A stretch of 64,000 bases of DNA from assembly GCA_013368445.1 (NCBI GenBank), contig JAACJO010000001.1, forward strand, positions 3,224,001 to 3,288,000, read 5' to 3'. The notes under the pieces are model-generated. The model worked only from the letters and a program-made list of their open reading frames with translations, made no database searches and was not told the origin of the DNA. Below, in pieces: positions 34,612 through 46,672 of this stretch. The position numbers and the translations under genes are program-made. Positions within the stretch are counted from its first letter, which is position 1. Every line of letters begins with the position of its first letter. This stretch comes from Leucocoprinus leucothites (Eukaryota > Basidiomycota > Agaricomycetes > Agaricales > Agaricaceae).

Positions 34612-34783
34612 TACTACGACGAGACTGTGATCGAGGACATTGTGTGGGACTCAAAGGAGCGAATGTATTGAAATACTCATGTCCTTGTGGAGGCCACTTC
34701 GAAATCTCACGAAAGCGGTTGGCCACTGGCTAGCTACGAAGACAGTACGACATGTTGGCCTTGACTTAGAGTCTCACAATCCA
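34612..34783 (+). pseudogene. DPH3/KTI11-like CSL zinc-finger pseudogene
   Basis: DPH3 donates electrons in diphthamide synthesis and tRNA wobble modification; it is a small protein with a four-cysteine CSL zinc finger. Three pieces of that family occur in order but in different frames. YYDETVIEDIVWDSKERMY (34612-34668) matches the usual FYDEVEIEDM...WD start. YSCPCGGHFEISRKRLATG matches YPCPCGDRFEIS. SYEDSTTCWP matches YEDIATCPSC. A one-base loss after ERMY and a second shift before SYED break the frame. A TGA stands where the fourth zinc cysteine should be. It cannot make a working protein. The functional gene is presumably elsewhere in the genome. Confidence 0.75.
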
Positions 34784-36329
34784 AATGATGGACTTGGCCA
34801 TTTGAGCTCGATTATTCCCTTAGGTTCAAAGCCTCAACATTGTATTACCAGCATGATAAAGATGAAGAAGAAAAGGATCGACCTAGAGAGCCTAGGGCTC
34901 AAGGTAAGGAAGACTGTGGCTCTAATGATGATCAATTCGAAGACCCACTCGGGACCTTCGGTTGGTACTGACTTGCTCCCGCTCCCCCGGTTCCTGTCTG
35001 AGAAACGTGGTCGTCATTGCATTAAATCAAAGATCTATCCCGTTACATTTAACCGGTCCATCAATCCCTATTTTGAATTCATACAGTAGATCACTATACA
35101 TCACTACGGGTTCACATGCCAAACCCGCCCGGGAATTGCACTTTCTCCACCCGAGCGATATAAGTAGAAGTTTGCAGCGGGTTGATCTCACTTGCTGAAT
35201 TATCCATTGTCTTGTTTTTTTTCTAGTGTGGTTCCCGTTAGATAACCCCGCTCTCGTTCTCCAGGCTTCAACCTCAGATTGTGATTCTGCATCAAGCACA
35301 GACTGTTTTTAACACACTTAATATCCAAGGTTTCCACAGGCTTCGGAAAGTCGTGATGTGGTACCGTTTCGCTGGGGTCGAGCCTTATCAATTGAAGCCA
35401 CAAAAGGTCATTATCAGATTGAGGATGCCCCGATAGGCTCAGAAGCGCCCCTTCCTAATAATACTTCTCCTGGATTGAGAAAAGCATGCTCGAAAAGGAT
35501 GACCGACCTTTCTGAGCTTGAGCCGTTACATCCCCTGGCTCCAGTTTTCATCACAAAATGCACTATTTTGGTAACTGACAGCCTATGAGTGAGAATCTCC
35601 TCATGGCGAAGAAGTATGGCTCAAACACTCGTGCATTATACGTTGCTGGCCAGTCGACTGGTCATCCCCGCCAGTCAACTGTTATACATGGAATCTAATA
35701 GATTTTTGCAGCAATTAGTAGAGAAAGATAGACTTACACTTTGTGTATGCTGAGTATAATAGCTATAAGCCTGAGGATGCTTTCTGTCACTCCGTTTATA
35801 GACACGACGGCTGCCGCTTCATAGTAGTCACCGATCATCGATCAGCACACGCACGAAAAGTGTGCCTAACAGCGGCACCACCGGGGAGATCGAACAGTCA
35901 AACTCCGTGAGCTATTAAGGAAACAGGGTCGTACGTTATGCTAACCCCTCCTGTCTTCATCACTTGTTTCAGTCCAGAGTCAGAAATCATCTTAACCTTG
36001 TCTATCAAGTAGCCTTATCACTGGAGACAGACAGATTGCGAAACTGTGATCGATCGAGAAACTTGTGACAAGGCGTGGCAACTTAGGAAGCTTCCTTCTT
36101 AACCTAATAATACCTCGCTTGAGATGATCAACAACAAACACGGATAAATCGCTGTCATCTCTACTCTGCTACATTCCATTGGCACAGGTTTTCATCACCT
36201 TCGCGATCAGAATGGGCTACCCGGATGACCAAGGAGGTCCGCATGGCAATTATATTAGCAAAAGCTTAACGATTCAGATAAATTGAACACCTTGCTCCAC
36301 TACCCTGTCCCGCCAGCGACCATTCACTT
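34784..36329. other. Intergenic, no assignable gene
   Basis: Open frames at 34860-35089 and 35358-35588 carry no recognisable motif. The last 150 bp before 36330 are similar to the region just upstream of copy G (around 27220-27360), so the duplication of the DUF6534 gene includes its promoter. Confidence 0.4.
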
Positions 36330-38161
36330 ATGGAATCTGCGCCGATATCGTTGCCCCCCAACGCATCGCTACTGTAAGCCAGGACCGTATCTCGTATGAA
36401 TATCAGAGTGAACTAAAGTAATAAACCTTGCCAGCTTAGCGCCACCGGTGAGACCACTCTGAAGTCCCTCAAAGTTCTCGTTTCTTAGGATATGTTCATA
36501 GCTAATCGGTGTTACCCTCAACTGGTGGCTATATGGCATCTTTTTGATGCAATATTGTACGTCTCACACTGTATCACTAATTTCCTCACTCCCCTCACTG
36601 TTGTTGTTCAAGTTGTGTATGTGAATAATGCCGGGACCAGGGACGGGAAATTCCTCAAAGGAGTCGGTACGCAGAGCTCCGGTCGACATCTCCGTAGGCA
36701 TCCTAATGCTCTTTTCCAGTACATTTCCTCTTCGTGATCGACACCGCACAGACCTTGATGGTGATGGACGACGTCTTCTTCTGGTTCGTTTACGGCTTTG
36801 GCGACATCAACAGACTGTCTCGATTCAATCTCGCAGCCATTGATGGTCCGTTTCTGGACGCCGTCATCACATTTACCGTGCAGGTAGTGTATTGCTGGAG
36901 GCTTTGGAAGATCGGAGGGTGGAAAGTGTTGCCACTATTTGCTGCCTCAGTGAGCATTCTTCAAGGCTGACTCGGCCGAGAACAAATGTTCTGATGCGTT
37001 CTCTTGGTAGCTCTCAACAATTGCATTGGTTGGAGGGTTGATTGCTGGCATCCATGTAAGCACCTTTTTCTCTCGCCAGGCTCCCCTCCTGACGAATTAC
37101 AGAGTACGATCGACCCAACCCACGAGAGAACGGCTGTCTACGTTAGTACTTTTGTCCCGATATGACCGAGAATGCGAATCTCACATGCCACTAGCTCTGG
37201 TTGATCGCGAGTGCTGTCACCGATTTTGTGGTCGCCAGCTCCATGGCGTATCTGGTATGCAGCATCCAATATATATGTTGGAAATCCTTTGGGCTCATAT
37301 CACTTTCTTGAAGCTCATGAAATTTCGAAAAAACACAGCAAGTCAGAATACTACAATGAGCACTGTGAAGCGAATTTTCCTGTTAACCCTGGAAACGAAC
37401 GCTGTGACTGGTGAGCTGAGCCTTGTTTTTTTCCCCTGCTAGTGGCAGTTACTGAAGCATGGTGTTCATTCAGCCGCGGTGGCGATCGCCCTTGTCACCT
37501 TCTTCCTCGTTCCAGCACTCTCACCTCCTGTAAGATTATTCTTCGGATGTATTGTTTCAGAATTGCTCAAATACATGGCATTTTCACAGAAAACCAACAT
37601 GTACATGGTATTGTAAGTCCCTAACGCAAAAAATAAAGAGACACTTTCGCTCATTTATTCTCCAGTGGCTATACGCTTGGTAAAATGTACTGCGGTTATT
37701 TTCCTGCGAATTCTACAACCACTTACGATTGTTCCAATCACAGGTACAGCAATTGCTTCATGGTGCTCCTGAATCAGCGCCTGTACTACGACACAGCCAG
37801 CAAGGGCGGGGTCGGGTATGAATCATATAACTCTTCCAACCAGAGTCGAAACAGAGGACTAAGTTCGTCGCGTAACCACGACTTGAATCTCTCGACCCAG
37901 AGTCAAACTGGCACAGGACAGATTTCTGTGATACGATTCACGGAAACAAGGTCGGATGAACCCATTGCGCTTGAAATGGGCGATTTACGTGGGCCGAAGG
38001 ACAGCCGGGATATAAAGTCCCCCCTCGCGCGTATATGTGACCAATATTACTCGATAGTGGTCATAATTCTCTCAAGCAGCTTGTTTAAATATTATCATAC
38101 TGATGTTGCCTTTGGGACGTTACATATATCCTTTTTTTTTTCTTCTTTCTCGCGATATTAG
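36330..38161 (+). CDS. DUF6534-type multi-pass membrane protein, copy H
   Basis: It is the paralogue of copy G with the same exon plan. The start at 36330 gives MESAPISLPPNASLL; a 13 nt exon (about 36435-36447) adds LAPP; then LIGVTLNWWLYGIFLMQY, HFLFVIDTAQTLMVMDDVFF, VITFTVQVVYCWRLWKIG, LWLIASAVTDFVVASSMAYL, KRIFLLTLETNAVT and GYTLGKMYSNCFMVLLNQR. The polar tail runs to TAG at 38159-38161. Like G it is open through all junctions checked. Compared with G, the region after KMYSN is longer and ends in a hydrophobic stretch (YYSIVVIILSSSLF), which may be a read-through extension after loss of an earlier stop. Function unknown. Confidence 0.8.
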
Positions 38162-40812
38162 CTCAAGCTTTAATCCACTCAAGTGACAATAATTCTCGAA
38201 AATGTTATTGCTGGCCTTCAACAAGCGACATAGATTGAAGCTGAGACAAGTAAGAAGCAGGAAATTCACTTGGGATTACTAATAATCACCATTGCCAAGG
38301 TAAATCTCGCTTGTGACTTATCACTTCGTACCAAAGTGCTAATCAGAATGAAGTGACCCAAGCGCCTGATAGTGGTGCTGTCAACTGGGAATCGATTAGA
38401 TTAGATCAAGGATAATCGTCAATCTGGCCGGCTAAATTTGCTCTTGATGCGGAACACAGTTGCTTCAAGGCCTCAAGGAGCCCAAACCAGTTAGCAGCTA
38501 GCTGGGCATAAACTTTGCACGACGCTTGGAAGTTTCCTTAGACTCCGGATCATGTGTGTCACAGTACTGTATCTTCTCGCTTGATTGCTACATTTGGTAG
38601 TTGCGCAATCGTTCCCTTTGCCTAGTCCCATCACTACCGCTCTCAACGGCTCCTTGCTCCTCCTTAGTCTCTTAATATAATTCGCAAACAGTTCGACTTC
38701 AAGTCCTCCTCCCACTCTCACAAAAACCTTTGCCCAAATACCAGCATGAATTTGGCATATGTTTACACTCGCACAAGTTAAACTTGCTTCGGGCAGATGG
38801 GCGGTTGTCGTGATATGTCAGTGATTCCCCGACGAGCGATGTCGATGAAGTTGGGCCGGAAGTCGAATTCAACGCTGGAGCACGGATCTCGATTTATACC
38901 GAATTTGAATTCCCCTTCCGTATTTTTTTTTCTAGTCTCGAGGGACAACTTGTGAGCCGAGTTGAGTTCAAGTTGGGTCATCGTGGATGTCCCTTACAAA
39001 GTTAGTTCACATCTCCCCCCCAGCACGATTTATAGTCGTAGGAAAAGCCCTAGCATCGGTGATATCAAGGCAATCTCCCGCTCTACAAGACATTCTGAGG
39101 TGAAACTCAAGCTGGCATGTCCAGTTGAGATTTGTGACATATCTGTCATATCTGCGTAGCGCACGCGCTGGGCACTTGGCGTGTAGCTGAAGCTCATCGA
39201 CCAACAGGCGGAGGCAAACGGTACGTGGAGGCCATGCATCGGCATCACTAGTCGTGCTAACTCTTCCTGTTTTTTCCCGTCCTGTTCATTAGAGAACAGC
39301 TGTGTGTTGAATCATGTGAGCCACAGATTTCCCCTAGCTTCTTCAGAAGCCATAGCTCGTCATGGCTCCCGTCTCGGGCATTCCGGCAGAACTTGATCAC
39401 TGCGATATCAGAGGGAGAAGATTGTTCTACCCCGCTCGACACCATGCCGGATGGAGCCATTACCAAAGTTTTCCATAATGTGATAGGTTTCCCATTTTGC
39501 AACAATTCGAGAACTCGACACGGAGAATTTGCCAAGTTTCAAGCAAAGTTGCCCAATCTCCATTTTCCTGTCGCCTTCTCCTCCGTTCTAGTAAAGGCTC
39601 GTACTAGGTTTGAGATGTGCAAGATCAACCCCCTGCTTGTTACCCCATTTACGCTCTCTACCAATCAGATCTTGCCCTCCGCATCCTGAAGAAATCAAAC
39701 CGATTTACTATATACGCATAATCACTGCAGATTTACCGAGTTTGCGTGAAACGAACAATCCTGATCGTTCAATAGATACGCAGAGAAACGTGTGTAAGGA
39801 TTTCGCATTCCTTTTCTTTGAATAGACAAGCGCTCGAGCTCTCTCCCCCACTGATAAGACATTGTAGAGGCTCCTGGAGTAATCTGTGCCTTGTGAAAAG
39901 ACGTACCTTGATACGAATATCAAGTCAGCGGCTGCTTGTGAATTGTTTGGACCGAGTGTACCCGGTACGACGCAACACCACCTTGGTCATCTCGGCTCTC
40001 AAATTCGGTATCGGCTTCCTTCCTTCCTTCCTTCACAACATTCTCACATCTATCTTGTCCTCTGCTTTCTGGGCTAGACTAGCACTTTTGTCCCGCCCGT
40101 CGCGATGTGCCATATGTAGTTGGGTCTAAGCTGTCAATGTTAAGTCCGAGGTATGAGATGGGAGTCTAGTTGCTTGGCATCCATCAGTTCCTATGTTGAC
40201 CGCGATCATTGCATTGTGAGAGACTGGGCCAGGTTACCCAGCTGCTGGTAGGTTCCAATGGAACGCTATTGGAAGTACCTGGACTTATCTAATTTTATAG
40301 CTGCCCGAGCGAATACGAAGAAGTTGATGTGAAGGCTCAGGAATTCGTATTCAGTTGCCTTTATTGCAGTAGCATCATGATATGTATTTGATCGATCATG
40401 AGCTGATAGGTGTGACCAGCGATGGAACTGTCCCAATGATGAGTCTGATGTTAGCCTATTTCAAGAACGCACCGTCAGACAGTGTGTTTTATGACACTTC
40501 AATGATTACAGTCATCGAAAGGCATGTGCCAGAGCTCCCGAGAAACTTCTCAGTTTACAGCACCCAAGAGCCTTGGGCCGCCGTCCCCGTTGCATCAGGG
40601 GAGCTAATTAGTTAAATGTAAGTACTAAGAATATCTCGCAAGACAGTGGCTTCTCGCCTGATTATATCATGATGGGGATTCCGCCGAAAGAATAACGACT
40701 ACTCTGCCGTGTACACGAATCATACAACAAGGTCTATAAGTAAGTGACCGTTCATTGTTCTTCGCATCTCCTAGTCACTGATTAGTAGCTGTACCCCCAA
40801 ACACTCTAGGTT
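38162..40812. other. Intergenic, no assignable gene
   Basis: It has the 3' flank of copy H and spacer. A short TTCC repeat occurs at about 40018-40035. A 77-codon open frame at 40382-40615 (plus) resembles no family. The region shortly before 40813 serves as promoter for GMC2. Confidence 0.4.
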
Positions 40813-43800
40813 ATGCCTCTCATTGAACTCAAGGACGCTGTAAACCGATCGTTTGACTATGTTATTGTTGGTATGATTCTTGAACACCATTGGGATCAAT
40901 TCATATACTGACACTAGCTCTATCCTTAGGAGGAGGCGTGAGTCTGCCAGTATATGGAGAGACCTAAGGTCTAATGATACACTTTGTGACCATCAGACTG
41001 CCGGCCTGGTCTTGGCCACTCGGTTGAGTGAAGACGCGGATATTACAGTGCTTGTGCTCGAAGCTGGAGAAGAAAACCTAAATGACCCTCTGATCAGTGA
41101 GTAAAGAATGCTCCTTATACTGTAGCGCCGTTAATCTGTACTGGGTAGCGAAAATTGGTCAATTTGGGCAGACTTTTGGACAAAAGGAATATGATTGGTG
41201 TTCGATGACGGTAGGCTAAAAAGATCGCCCTACTGCCTTTCGCCTAGCTAAAAATGATTCCAGACTCCTCAAGTAAATGCCAATAACGCTGTATTTCCAT
41301 GGCCAAGGTCAGAATTTGGGATCACATCTATAGACATTTGCTGACTTAAGAATAGAGGACGAATCCTTGGAGGAAGCTCAGCAGTCAACTTTACAGTGTG
41401 GAACAAACCTTCTAAAGAGGACATAGATGGTACGCAAAGTCTATATGTCTGTTTGAATCGGCGCCTAACAATAGCAGCCTGGGAGAAACTGGGAAATGAA
41501 GGCTGGAACTGGGAGAGGTTCAATAAGTACATGCAGCGGGCCGCGACGTAACGTCTTCTGTCTTGGTAAAATGTTACGCTTGTATACTGATGCGGAAGTT
41601 GGTCTCCAGATATACGCCACCAGACCTGTCTGAAGCAGAACATGCCAGGAGAGGAACCCCGGATGTGGTCAGGGAATTGTGGAACAAGGGCCTGAAAGGC
41701 AATGGTAAGGCCCATTAGTCCTGTGTTTTGATCCTTAGAGGAGTCCCGCTGACGGCACTCACCGTTTATCAGGTCCTATTCAGATTTCACACCCCCCACG
41801 CGGACTGACGTCGATATTAAGATTCAGCATGCATTCCAAAGCTTGGGTATTCCGATGGCTCCTGCTCCCGTGCGTTGTGCATTGTTTTGAGGATTTGCCC
41901 TGATTGATCCTTATCCCTGTCCAGCTGGATGGTGATGTACGTACTATCGGTTCCCTTTCGACCCCTACTTATGCGAGTTCAATGAAAATTTGCAGCCAAA
42001 TGGTGTTGTGATAGGTGCTATGACCATCAATCCCAAGACTTTCCTGAGATCCTTCGCCGGCAACGCTTACTGGGAACCCAACTCTGCAAGGCCTAACCTG
42101 AACTTGTTGACTGGCGCTGTTGCACAACGCTTGGTGACGGTTGAAGTTGATGGAGAACTTGTTATTACAGGTGTAGAGTTCTCTCATAAATCGGATAGTG
42201 GAAAGACTTTCGTGGTCAAGTCCTCAAAGGAAGTAGTCTTGAGTGCTGGGTAAGTAATTAGTGCTTGAACCTGATATTTATATTATTGATAACATCATCT
42301 CAATGATAGAACTCTCATGACGCCACAGCTCTTGGAACTTTCAGGAATCGGTCGTCCTGATGTTCTCCAGAAGGCTGGTATTCAAGTCAAGTTAGCACTA
42401 GAAGGTGTCGGAGAAAACACTCAAGAGCATGTTCATGCTAGTGTTGTCTTTGGTGTGTTCCAATCTACTATCATAAGGAACTTGATACGAAAAATGGATC
42501 CAGAACTCAAGGAAGGCGTTCCCGATGAAACTTATGACATCCTACGCAATCCCGGAGAAGCAGAGAAGCATAGTGCACTTCTGTATGTCTTTTGCTTCCT
42601 TCGTCACACTTTGATATCCTAACCGCCACATCAGCGCCGAGGGCCAAGGCCTGTACGCTATGGGGATCTCGACCTTTATCTACGCTCCGTTCAGCTCTCT
42701 ATCCAACAAAGCCCCTGAAATAATTTCTGACGCTAGGAAGAAGATTGAAGCTGAAATAGCTATGGGGAAACACACTCCTGGGCTTGCGGAGCAGTATAGA
42801 ATCCACCTCGACAACCTCGAGAAGGTGCCGTTCTGTGAGGTCATTGGATTTCCGGGGTGGTATGGTGGTCAAAGTAAGCAAAACTTAATATCAAGGGTGG
42901 TAGTGCTTAAACCTCAAGTCTACAGATCTACCTGTACCGGGAAAGAAGTATTACACGATGGCTGCTGCCATGAATATTGCGTTCTCTCGGGGAACAGTCG
43001 TGCGTCACTGTTCATCAGCTATATTTACTGACCTATGCTCATATCTCACTAGCATGTAACCACTTCAGACCCGACTGTACAACCAGCTATCGACCCTCAC
43101 TATTTCGAGGAGGAAATTGGTGAGTTTATTTCTGGAGCCAGATGCCCAAACAAGCTCACTACGACATAGACATGAAAATGCTCAGAGAGGTCATGAGATT
43201 CTGTAGAAAGGTGGCAAGAGCCGCATCTTTGAAAGATTATTTTGGTATGCATGGATCATCCATCGTCTTTGATAGTTTAGTCCATTCTCAGGTTCCTTCT
43301 TTTCCTAGATGGCACACCTGTTGAGCTAAATCCTGGGCCAGATGTCTCATCTGACGTAGAGTTGGAAGGTGCGTTGATTTCTGAAAGAGCTGATACCTTT
43401 GAGATCTCAACCAAGTCCTTGAGTAGATTACCTTCGCCGTTATACTGGCTCCACCTTCCGTGAGCCTTTGTGTAGTTTCCATTGAAGTCCTTCATCTCAT
43501 TGCAGTGCCCTAGATACTATCGGCTCTGCATCTATGCTACCCAGAGACAAAGGTGGAGTTGTAGACACAAAGCTGAAGGTGAGAGGATGATTCCAGTTTT
43601 GAGATTTCGCTTCTCACCTTTTGATAGGTCTACGGCACTAAGAACCTCCGTATTGCTGACCTCTCTATTGCTCCGCTTCATTTCGGGTCGCCCAGCCAAT
43701 GTGAGTCTCAAGTTACTCTCCTTTTATGACGCTCACGCTGCGATGTGAAGGTGTTGCGTATGGTATCGGTGAGATTGGTAAGACACATTCAAATGAATTG

Positions 43801-43861
43801 TTTCCGTTGACCAAAACTGACATTTCCTCCAGCCGCCGACATAATTAAAGGTGTTGCGTAG
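40813..43861 (+). pseudogene. GMC oxidoreductase GMC2, probably inactive
   Basis: It is the paralogue of GMC1 with the same exon plan, starting at 40813, including the 8 nt exon GAGGAGGC (40930-40937). Motifs line up: LVLEAGEE, GRILGGSSAVNFTVW, TPQLLELSGIGRPD and the active-site TFHTIGSASMLP; the stop is at 43859-43861. Two defects stand out. In the exon starting near 41773 a run of six C at 41792-41797 leaves the frame one base short relative to GMC1, and translation runs to a stop soon after. Near the C-terminus GMC1's GSHTQ is GSPSQ here, so the second active-site histidine is a proline. A single-base sequencing error could explain the first defect but not the second. Confidence 0.72.
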
Positions 43862-44341
43862 ACTGGCTTCGGGCTAGAAATCTCCTTCATGATGGGACAG
43901 TGACCCACACTTCTTAGATTATTATGTCGAGGCGTCAGACCCCTACTGTTTAAAGATATATCATTGAACGTTTGCTGTGCCGGAGGCATAATTCGTTTAG
44001 TTGCTTCGTTCGATTGTTGGGAATCAGGGCGACTGGCATACACAAGTTCAACTTTGAAAAGGAAGGGAGCCTCGGCTTGACCTTTCGGTTTAATAACACG
44101 TTCTGGAATATTTTAGCAATCAATTGGAAGGCTCATTCCCAAGGTCCTTTGGCCCCACATCACATCGGAGTGTGTCTTCCTGAAGAGGCATCGCCTCCAC
44201 TAAAACTTGATCGGTAAACTCTAAAGAAGCAAACAAAAATGACTCTAGATGGATAAATTACATCGATACCTTGTGTACGACAAAAAATAAACGACTCTAA
44301 TATAACCTATAGAAGACAGCAAGTGATAAATACTCCAGAGA
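43862..44341. other. Convergent 3' flanks of GMC2 and GMC3
   Basis: The two genes point toward each other across this 480 bp stretch, which carries only presumed 3' UTR and spacer sequence. Confidence 0.5.
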
Positions 44342-46672
44342 TCAATTCCAAGCTTCCTTGATCAAATCCCCAGCTTTCTCTCCAACGACGTACGCTGGTT
44401 GCTGAGTGTGTGCAGCGGGTACGATGGGCTTAAACGAGAAATTAATAAGTCAATCAATGTCTATGCAAAGAAACTCTACTCACCAATACGCTGAGGTCGG
44501 CAATTCTTAGCCCACTGATACCTTTTACTCGCAAATCCGGATCCACGACACCCCAATCTGCGCCAACAGGGGACATCGATGCTGTTGCAACAGGATGCCA
44601 AATCGTACCTGTGTTTTCCCTCACGTATTCACCCAACTCCAGCTCACTACCGGCCATCGTAGTGTTATCGGTGCCATTGTAGGGTCCGACAATGTAATCA
44701 CTCCATGCTGGTCCAGCGACGAATCGCTGAGCACTTCGGACTGCGTATTTCATGACCTCAAAGTCAAACTGTGTGGAGAGGAAGCCGGGGTTGATCATAG
44801 GTGGGGCGAATGGGTCCGAGGTGTTTAATGTTACATGGCCTCCTGTGGAATTGATTTAGTAATTGTCGAGTGAAAAAAAGTATCAAACATACGGGCTGTA
44901 GGGGACACGACAACGGTGATGACATTGAAGAAACTGCCAGTGGGAGGGATTGGGACTGATCCGGGTACAATACCATTCTACAAGTTCCATCCATTAGCGT
45001 CTGGAGAAACCAAAAAAAAAAAGTAGCCGCACTCACAGTAAACAGCATCTCGTAATGACCCGTGTTCTTGCCAGCTGCGGGATCCTGGAACCTTGTCCAA
45101 AAGTCGGTCTCATTATCTGGGACCCTCAAGAAAGCCAATTGGTTGGTAAACGAATTGGTAAGAGGACCGTTTCCAGACTCCCATTGTTGGAATTGGTCAT
45201 CGGCGACCGTGTCGTTTCTTGAAGCAGCTTCGAAAGTAGCATTCGAGTTTGCGTACCAAAGGTTTGTAAGACGTGGATGGTCAGAGAGATTTTGGCCGAC
45301 AGACGGGTTGTGGAGAATGGTCGGGATGCTCAAAGAGGAGAGTAGGTTCTGGTCACCGATACCTGACAGTTGGAGGAGGTGAGGTGTATTCACTGTTCCG
45401 GCCGATAGAATGACTTCTTTCGTGGCATGAACGGTGAAGTTTTGGGCTGAGAAGTAGTGCAGACATTAGGGATACGGTGTGGGAGAGTTATTGAGCAAAC
45501 ACATACCAGTGTTATGGGAATTGACAAATTCAACACCGAGGATCTGCGGCTTGCCATCTGATGTCCCCGTCTGAATCATCCGAGTGACTCTGGCGTTTAC
45601 AAGCACGTTCAGGTTCTTGCGTGAGATATATTCAGCGCCAAGGTAAGAAGTCGCAGAACTGCTTCTTCTGCCGTTCCCGTCAATGGTGGACTGGCTCCAG
45701 CCTGAGAAGAAAAATCAAGACTTTAGTGGGTGCGCCCTGCACTTGAGAAAAGTCATCCATACCAATTCCTAACGGATAACCAGAATTGTAGTCTTCATTA
45801 AAAGGGAACTCGCCGGCAAGGTCTTGGGTGGTCTGGATGATCCTTGGTTCGATATCGTTCAGAGGGAAACCACGAAGGCTGACTGAAGTGACTCCAGTGG
45901 TGCTGTGGGCGTCCGGGTTGTATTGACCGGTGGTGTCATGGTGGTCTAGCGGTTCGGTCCATTTTTCGTTCTATTACGTTATCCAGCGTCAGTTTTAGGT
46001 GCTTGGGAATGATGAATTTGAAAACAGACCTTGCGGATGGCGGTCTGAATGCCGTTCCAGCTCCATCCTTCGTCTCCAGCGATAGCTGCGTAGCGATCCC
46101 AGTCTTCGGATGAACCGCGTGTGTAGGTCATATAGTCTATAATCAAACCAATCCATTAGTATTGCTTTTCTCGATCCCGAACGCTTGTCTACTGACTGAC
46201 GGAGCTCGTGCCACCAAGTATGTAACCCCTTGGATAGGCAATCGAGCGATTGTTGAGCCCTTCTTGTGGAACGGTTGTGAAGTTCCAGTCCCATGGAGTG
46301 AACGGTACGACTTGGTCAGCGTAGAAGGGGACTATAGAATCAATCACGCCTTCATTTCTACATATCGATCGGGTACATTAGTAGCTGCTGGGACGGCACT
46401 ATGAAAAGTACGTACGATGCTCCTGCTTCAAGAACGAGTACATTGTAGGTGGAGTTTTCAGATAACCGATTTGCGACAACGCTACCGGCATTACCACCTT
46501 GCAACAAATAAGTATTTTAAAGCTAGGTCCAATAAAATAAGAGCTTACCTCCGATGATCACAAAATCGAATGGAGGATCCTGTGGGACATCTTCGAAACG
46601 AGTATAAATTGCACCATGCACCAAGGGTGCGAATACAGTTGCGATGAGAGAACCAAATACGAGCTTTTGCAT
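44342..46672 (-). CDS. Secreted GMC oxidoreductase (aryl-alcohol-oxidase-like), GMC3
   Basis: A flavoenzyme probably acting outside the cell, giving hydrogen peroxide from aromatic or aliphatic alcohols. The start at 46672 gives a signal peptide [20 protein letters not shown]. Then come the FAD fold [58 protein letters not shown], the second signature [11 protein letters not shown], the active-site [11 protein letters not shown] and the second histidine in PAAHTQQP, ending [11 protein letters not shown] followed about eleven exons and the frame stays open through each. Intron donors and acceptors are canonical. It differs clearly from GMC1 and GMC2, which lack a signal peptide, so it is an older family member and not a recent copy. 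The substrate cannot be told from sequence. Confidence 0.9.

Noticed and set aside
45062..45382. 106-codon plus-strand open frame
   Set aside because: Antisense of a GMC3 exon.
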